A DNA stretch of 64,000 nucleotides from positions 8,453,188 through 8,517,187 of the forward strand of contig CM067548.1 of assembly GCA_034509755.1 (NCBI GenBank), given 5' to 3'. Positions 10,618 through 20,588 of this stretch are shown one piece after another (positions within the stretch are counted from its first letter, which is position 1; every line of letters begins with the position of its first letter). The stretch comes from Anisodus tanguticus. Taxonomy: Eukaryota > Streptophyta > Magnoliopsida > Solanales > Solanaceae. The notes under the pieces are model-generated. The model was not told where the DNA came from, searched no databases, and worked only from the letters and a program-made list of their open reading frames with translations. The position numbers and the translations under genes are program-made.

Positions 10618-13230
10618 TCAGGTTGGCTCCCGAGAAGCGCTGTAGTTAATGTCGTGGCATGACGTAAGTTCTTCAACTAATTCATCTGTGAGGAGCACTT
10701 GCTCCTTTTTCTTATCAAACTCACCACCCCAGTATCTCTTGAGACTGCCCATTCACTAGGAACGTTCGTGCCCCATCCATTATTTTTATTTCCACCGCAC
10801 CATGAGGCATGATTCTTGTTACCACGAATGGTCCCGACTAACGAGACTTCATCTTGCCAGGGAATAACCTCAATCTAGAGTTGAACAAGATTACTTGCTT
10901 CCCTGGCGCAAACTCATGGTACTAAATATGCTTATTATGCCACCTATTCATCTTCTCCTTGTACAACTTGGCGTTCACATACGCTCCCAATCTGAATTCG
11001 TGCAGCTGTAACAACCACTTCTCACCTGCCAAGCTCATATCAAGATTGAGCTTTTTTATTTCCCAATAAGCTTTATGCTCAAACTCAACAGGCAGGTGAC
11101 ATGCCATCCCATAAACCATCATATAGGGAGAAGCCCCAATAGGTGTGTAGGTTGTTTGATAGGCCCACATAGCATTATCTAAATTCAGTGCCCAATCTTT
11201 CCTTTGCACATTGACAGTTTTCTTTAAGATTTTCTTTACCTATCTATTGGACACCTCTACTTGTCCACATGTTTGTGGCACTTGGCTGTAGGCCATAGAC
11301 ACTTTGTGTTTCACCCCATATTTCATCAAGAGATTCTTCAATAGGTTATTGCAGAAGTGAGCTCCACCATCACTGCTCATCTCTATAGGAGTACCAATCC
11401 TTGCAAAAATATTCTTCCTCACGAAGTTCACCACCACCCTTTCATCGTTAGTTGGGGAGGGATTGTCTCCACCCATTATGACATGTAATCCACCGCAAGT
11501 AGAATATACTTGTTTCCTCAAGATGGTGAAAATGGCCCCATAAAACCAATGCCCCATACGTCAAATATCTCTACCTCCAAGATATTGGTCAAAGGCATCT
11601 CATGGTTCGCGGACATTTGTCATAACTTTGAGCTAATGCGTGAGAATCTTTGAACAACGTGGGCTAATAAAATCGTGATTGCAACACCTTAGATATAGTA
11701 AGATCACCTCTAAACTGACCCCCATATGGAGAAGAATGACAACTCTCTAACACTTGGCTCACATTTATCTGTGGAATGAAACGTCTCACCAACTGATCTG
11801 GGCCTTATTTGAACAACTACGACTTATCCCAGATGTAGAACTTTAAATTATGATATAACTTCCTTCTCTGCTGCGTAGTGGTTTCAGGTGGGTAGACCCC
11901 ATTTACTATCAAATTCACAATATAAGCATACCATGGTACCTCTGGAGCAGGAACTGCAAAAAGTTGTTCATCAGGAAAAACTTCTCTAATCTGCCCATCT
12001 CCAACTACATGATCATGACTCTCCAATCTCGATAAGTGATAACCAACTTAATTTTCGGTCCCCTTTCAATCCTTGATTTCCACATCAAACTACTGAAGTA
12101 GGAGTATTCACCTAATGAGTCTCGGCTTCACGTTCTTCTTACTAAAGATATAACTGATAGTAGCATGATCCGTATACACAATAACCTTAGTCCCCACAAG
12201 ATAGGACCGAAATTTATCAAATGCATTTACTACGGCCAACAACTCTGTTTCAGTAACCATATAATTCACTTGAGCAGCATCAAGTGTCTTGCTAGCATAA
12301 TATATGGTATGAAAATTCTTGTTCTTTCGTTGCCCCAAAACATCTCCAACAACAATATCGCTCGCATCACATATCAATTCGAACGGAAGACTCCAGTCGG
12401 GTGCAATCATTATTGGTGCAGTCACCAATCTTATCTTAAGCTCATCAAACGCTTTTAATCAAGCATCAGTGAAAACAAACTTCACCTCCTTCTCTAGTCA
12501 CTTACACATCAGACTTGATTTTTTCGAGAAGTCCTTAATGAAGTGCCTGTAGAATCCCGCATGACCCAAAAAGCTTCGCACGTCCCTCACTGAGACGTGG
12601 AGTGGAAGTTTCTCAATTATCTCAACCATTGCAAGATCGACCTCTAAACTGTTCTTTGACACTTTATGTCCAAGGACAATACCATCTCATACCATAAAGT
12701 GACACTTTTCCCAATTAAGCACCAGGTTAGTTTCTTCACATCTAGAAACGACATGATCCAAATTTCTCAAACATGCATAAAAAGAACTTCCAAAGACTGA
12801 GAAATCATTCAAGAAGACTTCTATGAAATCCACCACCATTTCAGAAAATATGGCTATCATGCACATTTGGAAAGTCACTGGTGCATTACATAACTCAAAC
12901 GACATTCGCTTGAAGGCTTATGTACAATAGGTTAAGTAAAAGTAGTCTTCTCCTGGTCCTCTGGTGTAATAGCAATCTGATTATAGCCCGAATATCCATC
13001 CAGAAAGCAGTAGTATTCCTGTCCAGCCAATCTATCTAACATCTAATCAATAAAGGAAATAGGGTAATGATCCCTTCTAGTGGTCTCATTCAGCTTGCGA
13101 TAGTCCATACATATTATCTATCCTGTTACCGTTCTAGTTGGGATAAGCTCATTTTTGTCATTTGTCACCACTGTCATCCCTCCTTACCGGGCTCACCCAC
13201 TTGATGTTAGAAATGAGATAGACAATATGA
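10618..13230 (-). pseudogene. Athila-like pol: reverse transcriptase, RNase H, integrase (broken)
   Basis: In minus-strand order: RT N-terminus (13,230, ISNIKWVSPVR, then MLDRLAGQEYYCFLDGYSGY and ITPEDQEKTTFT); RT core (12,905-12,687) with MSFELCNAPVTFQ and FLNDFSVFG where an FxDD motif is expected; LGHAGFYRHFIKDFSK; RNase H (about 12,480-12,108, VTAPIMIAPDWSLPFELICD, YTDHATISYIF); integrase core (11,557-11,240, GTPIEMSSDGGAHFCNN, TCGQVEVSNR); integrase tail (11,209-10,922) and a GPF-type module ending near 10,618. It carries several in-frame stops (one replaces Trp of the WSGPF motif), frameshifts and a D-to-N change in the RT active site. The 5' part of pol, protease and gag are cut off where the nested element begins at 13,231. 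Confidence 0.9.
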
Positions 13231-14926
13231 TGTAAGAAAACCCGTGGACTTAAACTCGCAACTTGAGCTGTTAAGTAGCTAGGAAAAGATGCCAACAACT
13301 CAACATCAACCTATGGTTAAATGCCTCAAATGGGATGAAATGTGGAGTAGGATTAATGACATCACGTGAAAGTTTAAGAAGACAACATTTTATTTAAACT
13401 TTGTAAGTAGGTCTTAGCCGAAGACCATTTTGTTTCTTTTAACTTATCTTTAGTTCTTAGCTTAGCTACTAACTATTCTTAGGATGAGCCATATAATGGG
13501 AAGAAATGAATAAGCCTTGTAATAAGGTGACTAGGCCAAAAAGTATTCCAAAAGGATGACTAGGCCGAGAGAGGGAAGACAAGATGGCAAGGACAAGAAT
13601 AATTTAGAAAATGAGGCTTCCAAGAGGAGAATTCATGAACTAACTAGTTCATGTATTTGACTACATAGGAGATATCAAGATCGGCCTAGGGGAGATGAAG
13701 AGTTGGCCCAAAACAACTCACCAAGGCACATATGCAAAGAATAGAAGCCTCCAAACATATTCCAAGAAGTTGAGATTTATAAGGAACCAAGTTCATGCAT
13801 TCTTCTACATGGGAACCACAAATAGGTGTGAAAAGATTGAATTCATCCATGATCACTAAGCAAGGCCGAAACCTTTCCCATTTGTTCAAGTTGGCCGAGA
13901 GCATCCTTGTTCCTAAGCAACCTAAGACCCTTCCCACTTGTCCACACTTGGCCGAGTAATTTGTTTCTTTAATTTTTCTTTTAGAAAGGTCCATGTACTA
14001 CTATAAATAAGACCCTTAGGATGTTTTTAAAATGCAGAGTTGATGAATACAAAAACTTGAGTTTTACTCAAACACTAAAGTATTCAACTTGTGTGTTGTC
14101 TACCTTAGTTCGTCCTTGTGTGGGCCTTCGTTTCTTGTGTGAACCAACCCCTTAGTGTAAGTTGAAGCTAGGACTTGTGTGACCTAGTTAAACCCAAGCT
14201 AAGGTCACTTCAGTGTAAGTTTGGTTAGGGCTTGTGTAACCTAGCTAAGCCCAATCTTAAGGAACCCATTTGGTGCAAGTAGACATTGGAACTTGTGTGA
14301 TCTAACCAAACCTAAGCCTAGGGTCTATCATAAGGTTACCGATGACCCTTACTTGGATTGTTCACAAGCTTGTACTTAGCAACCCTGGTCTAGACCTTAT
14401 CTAATTGGCCAAACTCATCTTGGTGTCGACTCGAGTATTAAAACCCTTGTGTCATTATCCTCGCTATATCGACCATCCTATACTTGGTTTGTACTAGGGT
14501 TTGCACCTAGCATCCTATGTTAATTTCTTGTTCAAACCACTACATCCCACAAGACTTCCCAAACACTCACACTCAAAGCCACTAACCGAAACCACCCACA
14601 ATCAGCCGTGTCATCCCGACAACACCAAACAACCCACTATATACCCCAACCGAGAACCTTACTATTTCAGTAAACTTCTGACATCCTCCAACACTAAACT
14701 AACAAAGCCCGATCAGCAGAACAACCATCAACGTGTATACAATAACCCCATAAAACGCCTAAACCCAACTCTCCCTAAAACTACCAGAAATAGCCACCAA
14801 ACACCACACTGCCGACATAATCTGAGAACTCGAGAACCCCACCTTCAAGGCCATTTTCGGGTTAACCCGTTTACAACCAAAATCCAACCCACTTACACCC
14901 CTCCTTACCTACATCAGATTGGTATC
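13231..14926 (+). repeat. 5' LTR of the nested gypsy element
   Basis: The LTR starts TGTAAGAAAACCCGTGGACT and ends CTACATCA just before the primer-binding site; it is 1,696 bp. It is collinear throughout with the copy at 17,271-18,983. A long Pro/Thr/His-rich open frame (14,501-14,956) persists in both LTRs but has no similarity and looks compositional. TATA-like CTATAAATA is present near 14,003 and again near 18,053 in the partner, a plausible LTR promoter. Confidence 0.9.
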
Positions 14927-14928
14927 AG

Positions 14929-14942
14929 AGCGAGATGTTCCT
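14929..14942 (+). promoter_or_regulatory. Primer-binding site, initiator tRNA-Met type
   Basis: TTGGTATCAGAGCG follows the 5' LTR after two bases. TGGTATCAGAGC is the complement of the 3' end of plant initiator tRNA-Met, the usual primer for plant Ty1 and Ty3 elements. It sets the element's orientation as plus. Confidence 0.9.
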
Positions 14943-14960
14943 ATCCCACGCCTTGAAGCT

Positions 14961-15689
14961 ATGTCTAACCTAAAAAAAGAACTTTGACGGTTCATGTATG
15001 AACTATTTGCGGAGCAAATACAACTCTTGAAAAGGGAACTTGCGGGACATACCATAATGAATAATTCCGATTATGGGGTTGTTCAAATCAGCCCAAGGCA
15101 TGATAAGAGCAATACCTCTTTCGCTAATGCACTATATGATGTTGAAGAAGAGGATAATACCACCTTTAATAATCCATTGTATAGTCACGGATGTAGGGAT
15201 TTCATTTTTATGGAGAAATCCGTAATTGAGCAGTTCTTGGAAGAAGATGTTACTCGTTCAAGAGCACGTGAAAATTTAGTACCCCAACATGTGTTGAGTG
15301 TTCCACTTGATATACATGAGGAGACACAAGGGGATCAACTATTTCACCCGCGTTGTAAGGTAAATGATAAAGTGTGCAATGTGATAATTGACAGAAGAAG
15401 TTGTGTCAAATTGGCCTCCATGGAAATGGTGGACAAGTTAATACTATCCACCCGCAATCATCCGAAGCCATATGATCTCCAATGGGTGTACCAAGACGAA
15501 GGGCTAAGAGTAGTACAACAAACTCTTGTTGGCTTTTAGATTGGAACGTATGAAGATAAAATATGGTGTGACATCCTCCCTATTGATGCGTGTCATATTT
15601 TCTTGGGACGACTGTGGCAATTGGATCAGAAAGTGCAACATGATGAAGAGAAGTATATTTTTTTTCAAAAGGATAATAAGAATATCTGA
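14961..15689 (+). pseudogene. Gypsy gag-protease region, degenerate
   Basis: An ATG at 14,961 starts MSNLKKEL, then a TGA; the frame reopens through MYELFAEQIQLLKRELAGHT to 15,539. Residues reading HPRCKVNDKVCNVIID, then RRSC, match the retropepsin region of Ty3/gypsy polyproteins, where a D-S/G-G-S active site is expected. Here it is D-R-R-S, so the protease is probably dead. After a stop at 15,537-15,539 the same frame continues with IGTYEDKIWCDILPIDACHI and FLGRLWQLDQKV, the usual sequence after the protease. The second leader copy at 18,984 has an Arg codon where this copy has the first TGA, so that stop arose after the copies separated. Confidence 0.75.
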
Positions 15690-16421
15690 TTAATACCATT
15701 ATCACATCGTGAGGTGAAAGATATAAGATCCGAAGTGCAAAATAATGAAAGGAGAAATATGAGATCATCTTGCTTGAGGCACGAAAGATAGAAGAAGAAT
15801 TTAAGAAATGGAGTCATCTAGTTCCATTGGTGCGCAAGGAAAGCCTCGTGGAGGACACGATTGGAAATGTCGGCCCTAAGGAACCCGTGAAGAAACTTGA
15901 AGATATGTTGTCGGGTGATCTTACAACCGAGTCTCTGTCGATGGGGGGTATTGGACATGCTCTTGGTTTATTTCCAAGAAGTTCATTCCCTAACCACCAT
16001 TCCGATAGACACCATCCGGAAAGGGAGACAATATCCACCTTGTTAGTACAACAGAGAAATGAGGCTTGGCACACATGTGTTCTTATCCAAGCGATCGACA
16101 ACAACATGAAATGCAAGTTTTCTATGCCGAGGTGGAAAATTTATTTTGAGTAATAAAGTGGAGCCAAATGGTTCTACAAGATATACTCAAGGAGAGGATA
16201 TCATCAAAGGGGAACCCGAGAAGGAGATACATGGGGATGGCTGCCAAGGTCAAACATGATGTGTATGAGGAACGTGTGATATCATTTAGAGTATGTAAGG
16301 CTCCAAGCTCTCCCGAGAATTTCATGCTTGAGATACAATAATAATTCACGGGTTATGGCATTATCCGAAGGCATGCTTGAAAATCCATCCACAGTAGGAG
16401 TGTCCGAATAGCTATCCTTAA
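15690..16421 (+). pseudogene. First degenerate copy of the RT N-terminal region
   Basis: A plus-strand frame at 15,770-16,153 contains FPRSSFPNHHSDRHHPERE and, later, NEAWHTCVLIQAIDNNMKCK followed by FSMPRW. These parallel the gypsy motifs for the connector before RT (IDxxPGxSLPN-YRxxPEE) and the RT start (TWRxCVDxRAINxxTxKxxxPxPR). The stretch between them that should hold the PVLLV motif is missing. The same connector and RT start recur, differently mutated, at 16,422-16,640, so this part appears duplicated within the element. Confidence 0.5.
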
Positions 16422-16850
16422 ACAACGTATTGATCATGCCTTTGAAATGGTTCCCGGAAGATCACTACCCAATCACGGTGACAATCCGGAGAAGGCTTCC
16501 GAGTTGCTTGTCCAAGAGGATCTTTGTTCATATACGGTACCTATTTTGGTGTCGAAGGGGAATGAAACTTGGTGCGTGTGCATCGATGGCTGATCGATTT
16601 ACAACTTCACCTTGAAGTAAATTCGCTAATTCCGAGAATGGATGTCTATTTGGACAACTTGAGAGGAATTAGATTGCTTCCCGAGGTGGCTTTGAGAGAC
16701 GGTTCCCAACTAATGAAGTTCCAAAAGGGAATTGAACGAAAAGTGGTCTTTAATATCCAACATGGTGTGTTCGAATGGATTGTGGTGTCATTCGAAGTTG
16801 GTGATGTCCTAAGCTATTCCATAAGTCTTTACACAAGGAATGTTTGATCC
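16422..16850 (+). pseudogene. Gypsy reverse transcriptase fragment (second copy of RT start)
   Basis: It begins QRIDHAFEMVPGRSLPN, then ELLVQEDLCSYTVPILVSKG and NETWCVCIDG, a stop, then SIYNFTLK: the Ty3/gypsy connector and RT finger region. It continues in another frame with PRMDVYLDNLRGIRLLPEVA and QLMKFQKGIERKVVFNIQHG, VFEWIVVSFEVGDVLS, equivalent to the F-KIDL, GDEWKTAF-T and FGL-EWLVMPFGL segments. The catalytic YxDD region, RNase H and integrase are absent. Multiple stops and shifts show it is inactive. Confidence 0.7.
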
Positions 16851-17270
16851 GAGAATACAAGGTACTATCCGATAACCCTTACATTAAGCCACTCCAAGTG
16901 GACCAAAGTTGGTTCAAGAATACAAATGTCATCTGTGGTTATGGTTTCGCTCCCTTTGCTGCCCCTACCCTGATCATAAAGGTACAGTTTGAAGTTGGTG
17001 CCAACCTAATAGAAGAATAAGAAAAGTGGCTCCCTAAGGTGAGAAGTTTAGAGGTGCGCATCATAATTCTTTGACATATGACACCTTGATTCAATGGGGA
17101 GAATATTTGAGGTATAGCCCTTTCAAATTGTTGGTTAAGTTCCAAGAAGACAATTACAAGAAAGAACTTCCGGATAAATATGGAAGTTAAGGACTTTATA
17201 TGTGAGGCTTATCAATCAATTTAGACAACGGGAATTTGAGGACAAATTCCTTTAAAGAAGGGGAGATTGA
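16851..17270 (+). other. 3' internal remnant and polypurine tract of the nested element
   Basis: No domain was recognised. The last bases read GACAAATTCCTTTAAAGAAG and GGGAGATTGA immediately before the 3' LTR; the purine run AAAGAAGGGGAGA is the expected plus-strand primer. Confidence 0.55.
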
Positions 17271-18983
17271 TGTAAAAAAGCCCGTGGACTTAAACTCCCA
17301 ACTTGAGCCATTAAGTAGCTTGCCAAAGATGCCAAAAACTCACCATAAACCTATGGTTAAATGCCTCAAATGGGATGAAATATGGAGTAGGATGAACAAC
17401 ATCACATGAAGGTTTAAGAAGACAACATTTTATTTCGGCTTTGTATGTAGGTCTTGGCCGAAGAACATTTTGTTTCTTTTAGATTATATTTAGTTCTTAG
17501 GTTAGCTACTAACTCTTATTAGGACACATTTAATGAGCCACGTAATAGAAAGGAATGACTAAGCCTTGTAATAAGGTGACTAGGCCGAAAAGTCTTCCAA
17601 AATGATGACTAGGCCAAGAGAGGGAGTACAAGATGGCAAGGACAAGAATCATCTAGAAGATGAGGCTTTCAAGAGGAGAATTCATGAACTAACTAGTTCA
17701 TGTATTTGACTACATAGGAGATATCAAGATCGGCCTAGGGGAGATGAAGAGTTGGCTGAAAACAACTCACCAAGGCACATATGCAAATAATGGAAACTTC
17801 CAAACATATTCCAAGAAAATGAGATTTATGAGGAGCCAAGTTCATGCATTCTTATATATGGGAACTAAAAAGGGGTGTGAAAGAGATTGGGTTCATTCTT
17901 GATCATTAAGCAAAGCCAAAACCTTTCCGATTTGTTCAAGTTGGCCGAGAGCATCCTTGCTCCCGTAGAAACCCGAGACCCTTCCCACTTGTCCTCACTT
18001 GGCCGAGTAGTTTGTGTCTTTAATTTGTCTTCAAGAAAGGTCCATGTACTACTATAAATAGGACCCTTAGGATGTTGTAAAAATGCAAAGTTGATGAATA
18101 GAAAAACTTGAGTTTTACTCAAACACTAAAGTATTCAACTTGTGTGTTGTCTACCTTAGTTGGTCCTTGTATGGGCCTTCGGTTCTTGTGTGAACCAACC
18201 CTTTAGTGTAAGTTGAAGCTAGGACTTGTGTGACCTAGTTAAACCCAAGCTAAGGTCCCTTCGGTGTAAGTTTGGTTAGGGTTTGTGTAACCTAGCTAAG
18301 CCCAAGCTTAAGGAACCCCTTTGGTACAAGTGGACGTTGGAATTTGTGTGATCCAACAAAACCTAAGCGTAGGGTCTATCATAAGGTTACCGGCCACCCT
18401 CACTTTGCTTGTTCACGAGCTTGTACTTAGAAACCCGGTCTAGACATTGTCCAATTGGCCAAACTCATCTTGGTGTTGACTCGTGCATTAAAACCCTTGT
18501 GTCATTATCCTCTCTATATCGACCGTCCTATACTTGGTTTGTACTCGGGTTTGTACCTAGCATCCCGTGTTCATTCCTTGTTCAAACCACCATCTCGTTT
18601 CTACCACCACATCCCACAAGACTTGCCAAACACCCACACTCAAAGCCACCGACCGAAACCACCCACAATCAGCCGTGTCATCCCGACAACACCAAACATG
18701 CCACTATATACCCCAATCGAGAACCTCTCTGTTTCAGTAAACTTCTGACATCCTCCAACACGAAACTAACAAAGCCCGATCAGCAGAACAACCCTTAACG
18801 TGTTTACAATAACCCCATAAAATGCCTAAACCTAACTCTCCCTAAAACTACTAGAAACAGCCACCAAACACCACACTGCAGGCAGAATCTGAGAACCCGA
18901 GAACCCTACTTTCAAGGTCATTTTCGGGTTAACCCATTTACAATCAAACTCTGACCCACTTACACCCATCCGTACTTAGATCA
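17271..18983 (+). repeat. 3' LTR of the nested gypsy element
   Basis: This is the direct-repeat partner of 13,231-14,926. It starts TGTAAAAAAGCCCGTGGACT and ends TTAGATCA, length 1,713 bp. The two LTRs share order throughout but differ by many substitutions and small indels, so the insertion is not recent. Confidence 0.9.
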
Positions 18984-19100
18984 TATTGGTATCAGAGCAA
19001 GATGTTCCCGTCCCACGCCTTGAAGCCATGTCTAACCTAAAAGAAAAACTTCGACGATCTATGCATGAACTATTTGCGGAGCAAATATAACTCTTGAAAA
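18984..19100 (+). repeat. Second copy of the nested element's primer-binding site and leader
   Basis: TTGGTATCAGAGCA at 18,986 and the following ATGTCTAACCTAAAAGAAAA leader repeat the sequence at 14,929-15,045. It breaks off at 19,100, exactly where the 53-bp Athila-like 5' LTR remnant begins. It encodes MSNLKEKLRRSMHELFAEQI before a stop. Confidence 0.85.
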
Positions 19101-19153
19101 GGAAAAATATGGGTAAAATATGGCGGTTTGGAGTATAAATACACCTAACATCA

Positions 19154-19474
19154 CCTACATCTCAACCCGATAGGTGCACCAAATTTAACATAAATGAAAA
19201 ACATCATTAAAAAACAATAATTTAAGATATCAAATAGTGTAATAGTCATAAATAACTATCATAAAATCAATGGTGCGAAAAATACAAGAAAACCGTCAAT
19301 GATATGAGTCAATAACATCTGAACTGAATAAATACATAAATCTCAAATCTGAAATACATTGCCATAATAGAAATAGAACAGTAGTAAATGATAGAAAGGA
19401 GTCTACGACGCTTCCAACTACCAAGTAGCTTACCCTAAATATACATCCTCAAGTCAAGCTTTATGCCCGCTCAC
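19154..19474. repeat. Continuation of the PEX7 upstream repeat, copy 1
   Basis: From CCTAC this stretch resumes the sequence interrupted at 4,743. Its first ~130 bp (CGATAGG-GAACCAAATTTAACATAAA-like sequence through AATGGTGCGAAAAA) match 24,336-24,477. Beyond about 19,285 no partner exists because copy 2 is broken by the LTR array. Part may itself derive from an old LTR. No gene was seen. Confidence 0.7.
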
Positions 19475-20003
19475 CCAGTGACGTACGCAGGATTTTTCGT
19501 AAAGGGTGTCGATTTAAAGAAGAGAACATATTGAAAAAATTAGAGGGAAGAATGAATGATTTTCTTAATGTTAGGGTTTAAAGTTTAGCTTTACTAATTT
19601 AGTTCAAAGATCATTTAAAGTAACTTAATGTCTAATGAAAAATAAAAAAACAATCCTTTGTTGATTTGTTTGTTTGATGCTTTCCGGGTGGAAGGGATTG
19701 AGAGTTCGAGTCTCACTTAAGAGCTATATCGGCTCTTGCTAAAATCTTTTTATAGCACCATTAAGCTCTTAAAAATTTAAAAATCACACATTCGCTGCAA
19801 AAGAGACTCGAACTCGAGAGAATGCTACAGACGAAAGACACTTAACCAATAAGCCATGAATAGTTTTGTGCTAAGAAATGTCATTTTATACTATATGTAA
19901 ATGTATTATGGGTTTTCAAATTATATACACCTATATATATTGAATAAAATTTTCGACGATGCGTTGTCAGATGACACCCCTTGCCATAAGGTGTCCGCCC
20001 TTG
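19475..20003. mobile_element. hAT-like MITE with tRNA-like segments
   Basis: The ends are imperfect inverted repeats: left CCAGTGACGTACGCAGG followed by AAAGGGTGTC, right (complement) CAAGGGCGGACACC followed by AAGGGGTGTC. The motif CGCTCAC flanks both sides (19,468-19,474 and 20,004-20,010), the remains of an 8-bp hAT-type target duplication. Inside, a plus-strand AGAGTTCGAGTCTC (about 19,700) and a minus-strand TGGCTTATTGG...GAGTTCGAGTCTC (about 19,858-19,800) resemble pol III promoter boxes, but neither is a full tRNA gene. Confidence 0.55.
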
Positions 20004-20052
20004 CGCTCACGAACACCACTACAACAAGGATTGGTATTTGCATACAAAGTAT

Positions 20053-20117
20053 TGGTTTTCGTAGAAGGGGCTGAATTTTACGAATTAACCATTAAAGAGG
20101 TTTTGTAATACAGACAT
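20053..20117 (-). pseudogene. Truncated copy of the PEX7 5' coding end
   Basis: The minus strand from the ATG at 20,117 reads MSVLQNLFNG, a TAA stop, then FVKFSPFYEN, aligning with the start of PEX7 (MPVFKTPFNGYSVKFSPFYEN). Similarity stops at about 20,053, within the first exon. With about 20 codons and an early stop this is a non-functional fragment. It shows that the duplicated unit included the gene's start codon. Its former upstream region follows at 20,118-20,588 and 24,180-24,340. Confidence 0.85.
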
Positions 20118-20588
20118 ATTAGTCAGTGGGTTCGGTGGTTTGGGGATTGGAGATTATACCCGATGTAACTTTCTCTACTGTGGAATAGGAAATTATCCTT
20201 AAAACAACAAAAATAGCGCTCATCAAAAGTTCAAAATAGTTTCTAAGTATCAATTGAACAATTTTGAATTTTTAAGTTTGTTAAAAGTGAGCATTTTTTG
20301 TCACGGTTAGATATTTATCAAACTCTGATTGTTAAATATAACTAGGTCTGTGACGGGAAAAATTACCATAAACATAAAAAAATTGTCAAAATCTAAGAAA
20401 TCGCAATATAAAGAACTACACTAGACACAAAATGTAACATAAATTGCACATCAAAAAATTACACCAGACTCCTTGAATAAACTAAAAATAACACAAATTA
20501 CAAAAACTCTTATTTCTAGAAATACTCACTTTTGGAAAACATAAGGATCAAAACTTCTCAATTGATACTTTGAAGGACTATTTTGAAC
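20118..20588 (-). repeat. PEX7 upstream region, direct-repeat copy 2 (part 1)
   Basis: Collinear with 4,100-4,573. Shared stretches include AGTATCAATTGAA, AAAGTGAGCATTTTTT, AACATAAAAAAAT, AAAGAACTACAC and GACTATTTTGAAC. It ends in TTTTGAAC (20,581-20,588), the left target duplication of the hAT element; the sequence resumes at 24,180. Confidence 0.85.

Larger units (their letters stand above)
13231..19100 (+). mobile_element. Nested plus-strand Ty3/gypsy element with duplicated leader
   Basis: The layout is 5' LTR 13,231-14,926, primer-binding site at 14,929, an internal region with broken gag/protease and RT, a purine tract (AAAGAAGGGGAGA, about 17,254-17,266), 3' LTR 17,271-18,983, then a second primer-binding site (18,986) and the first ~115 bp of the internal region again, ending at 19,100. 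It sits in the RT domain of the minus-strand Athila-like element. RNase H and integrase are not recognisable, so the element is internally deleted. The repeated leader after the 3' LTR indicates either a tandem element that lost its third LTR or unequal recombination; the same event may have deleted the Athila gag and 5' LTR. Confidence 0.85.
4744..19153 (-). mobile_element. Athila-like Ty3/gypsy retrotransposon, nested and partly deleted
   Basis: The element is flanked by the 5-bp direct repeat CCTAC (4,739-4,743 and 19,154-19,158), as expected for integrase-mediated insertion. On the plus strand its ends read TGTTGAG...AACATCA. Reading the minus strand it has a 53-bp 5' LTR remnant (19,153-19,101), a large gap occupied by the nested element at 13,231-19,100, pol (13,230-10,618), a downstream ORF region, a purine tract at 6,212-6,204 and a 1,460-bp 3' LTR (6,203-4,744). 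Gag, protease and nearly all of the 5' LTR are missing. The Athila assignment rests on the integrase tail reading ACHLPVEFEHKAYWEIKKLN and on the extra ORF downstream of pol. Confidence 0.8.

Noticed and set aside
14501..14956. Open frame of 151 codons, partly mirrored at 18,409-18,798
   Set aside because: It lies in both LTRs of one element, is Pro/Thr/His-rich by composition and has no recognisable domain; persistence reflects LTR copying.
19690..19858. tRNA genes
   Set aside because: Only B-box-like and one A-box-like motif are present; no complete cloverleaf could be drawn.
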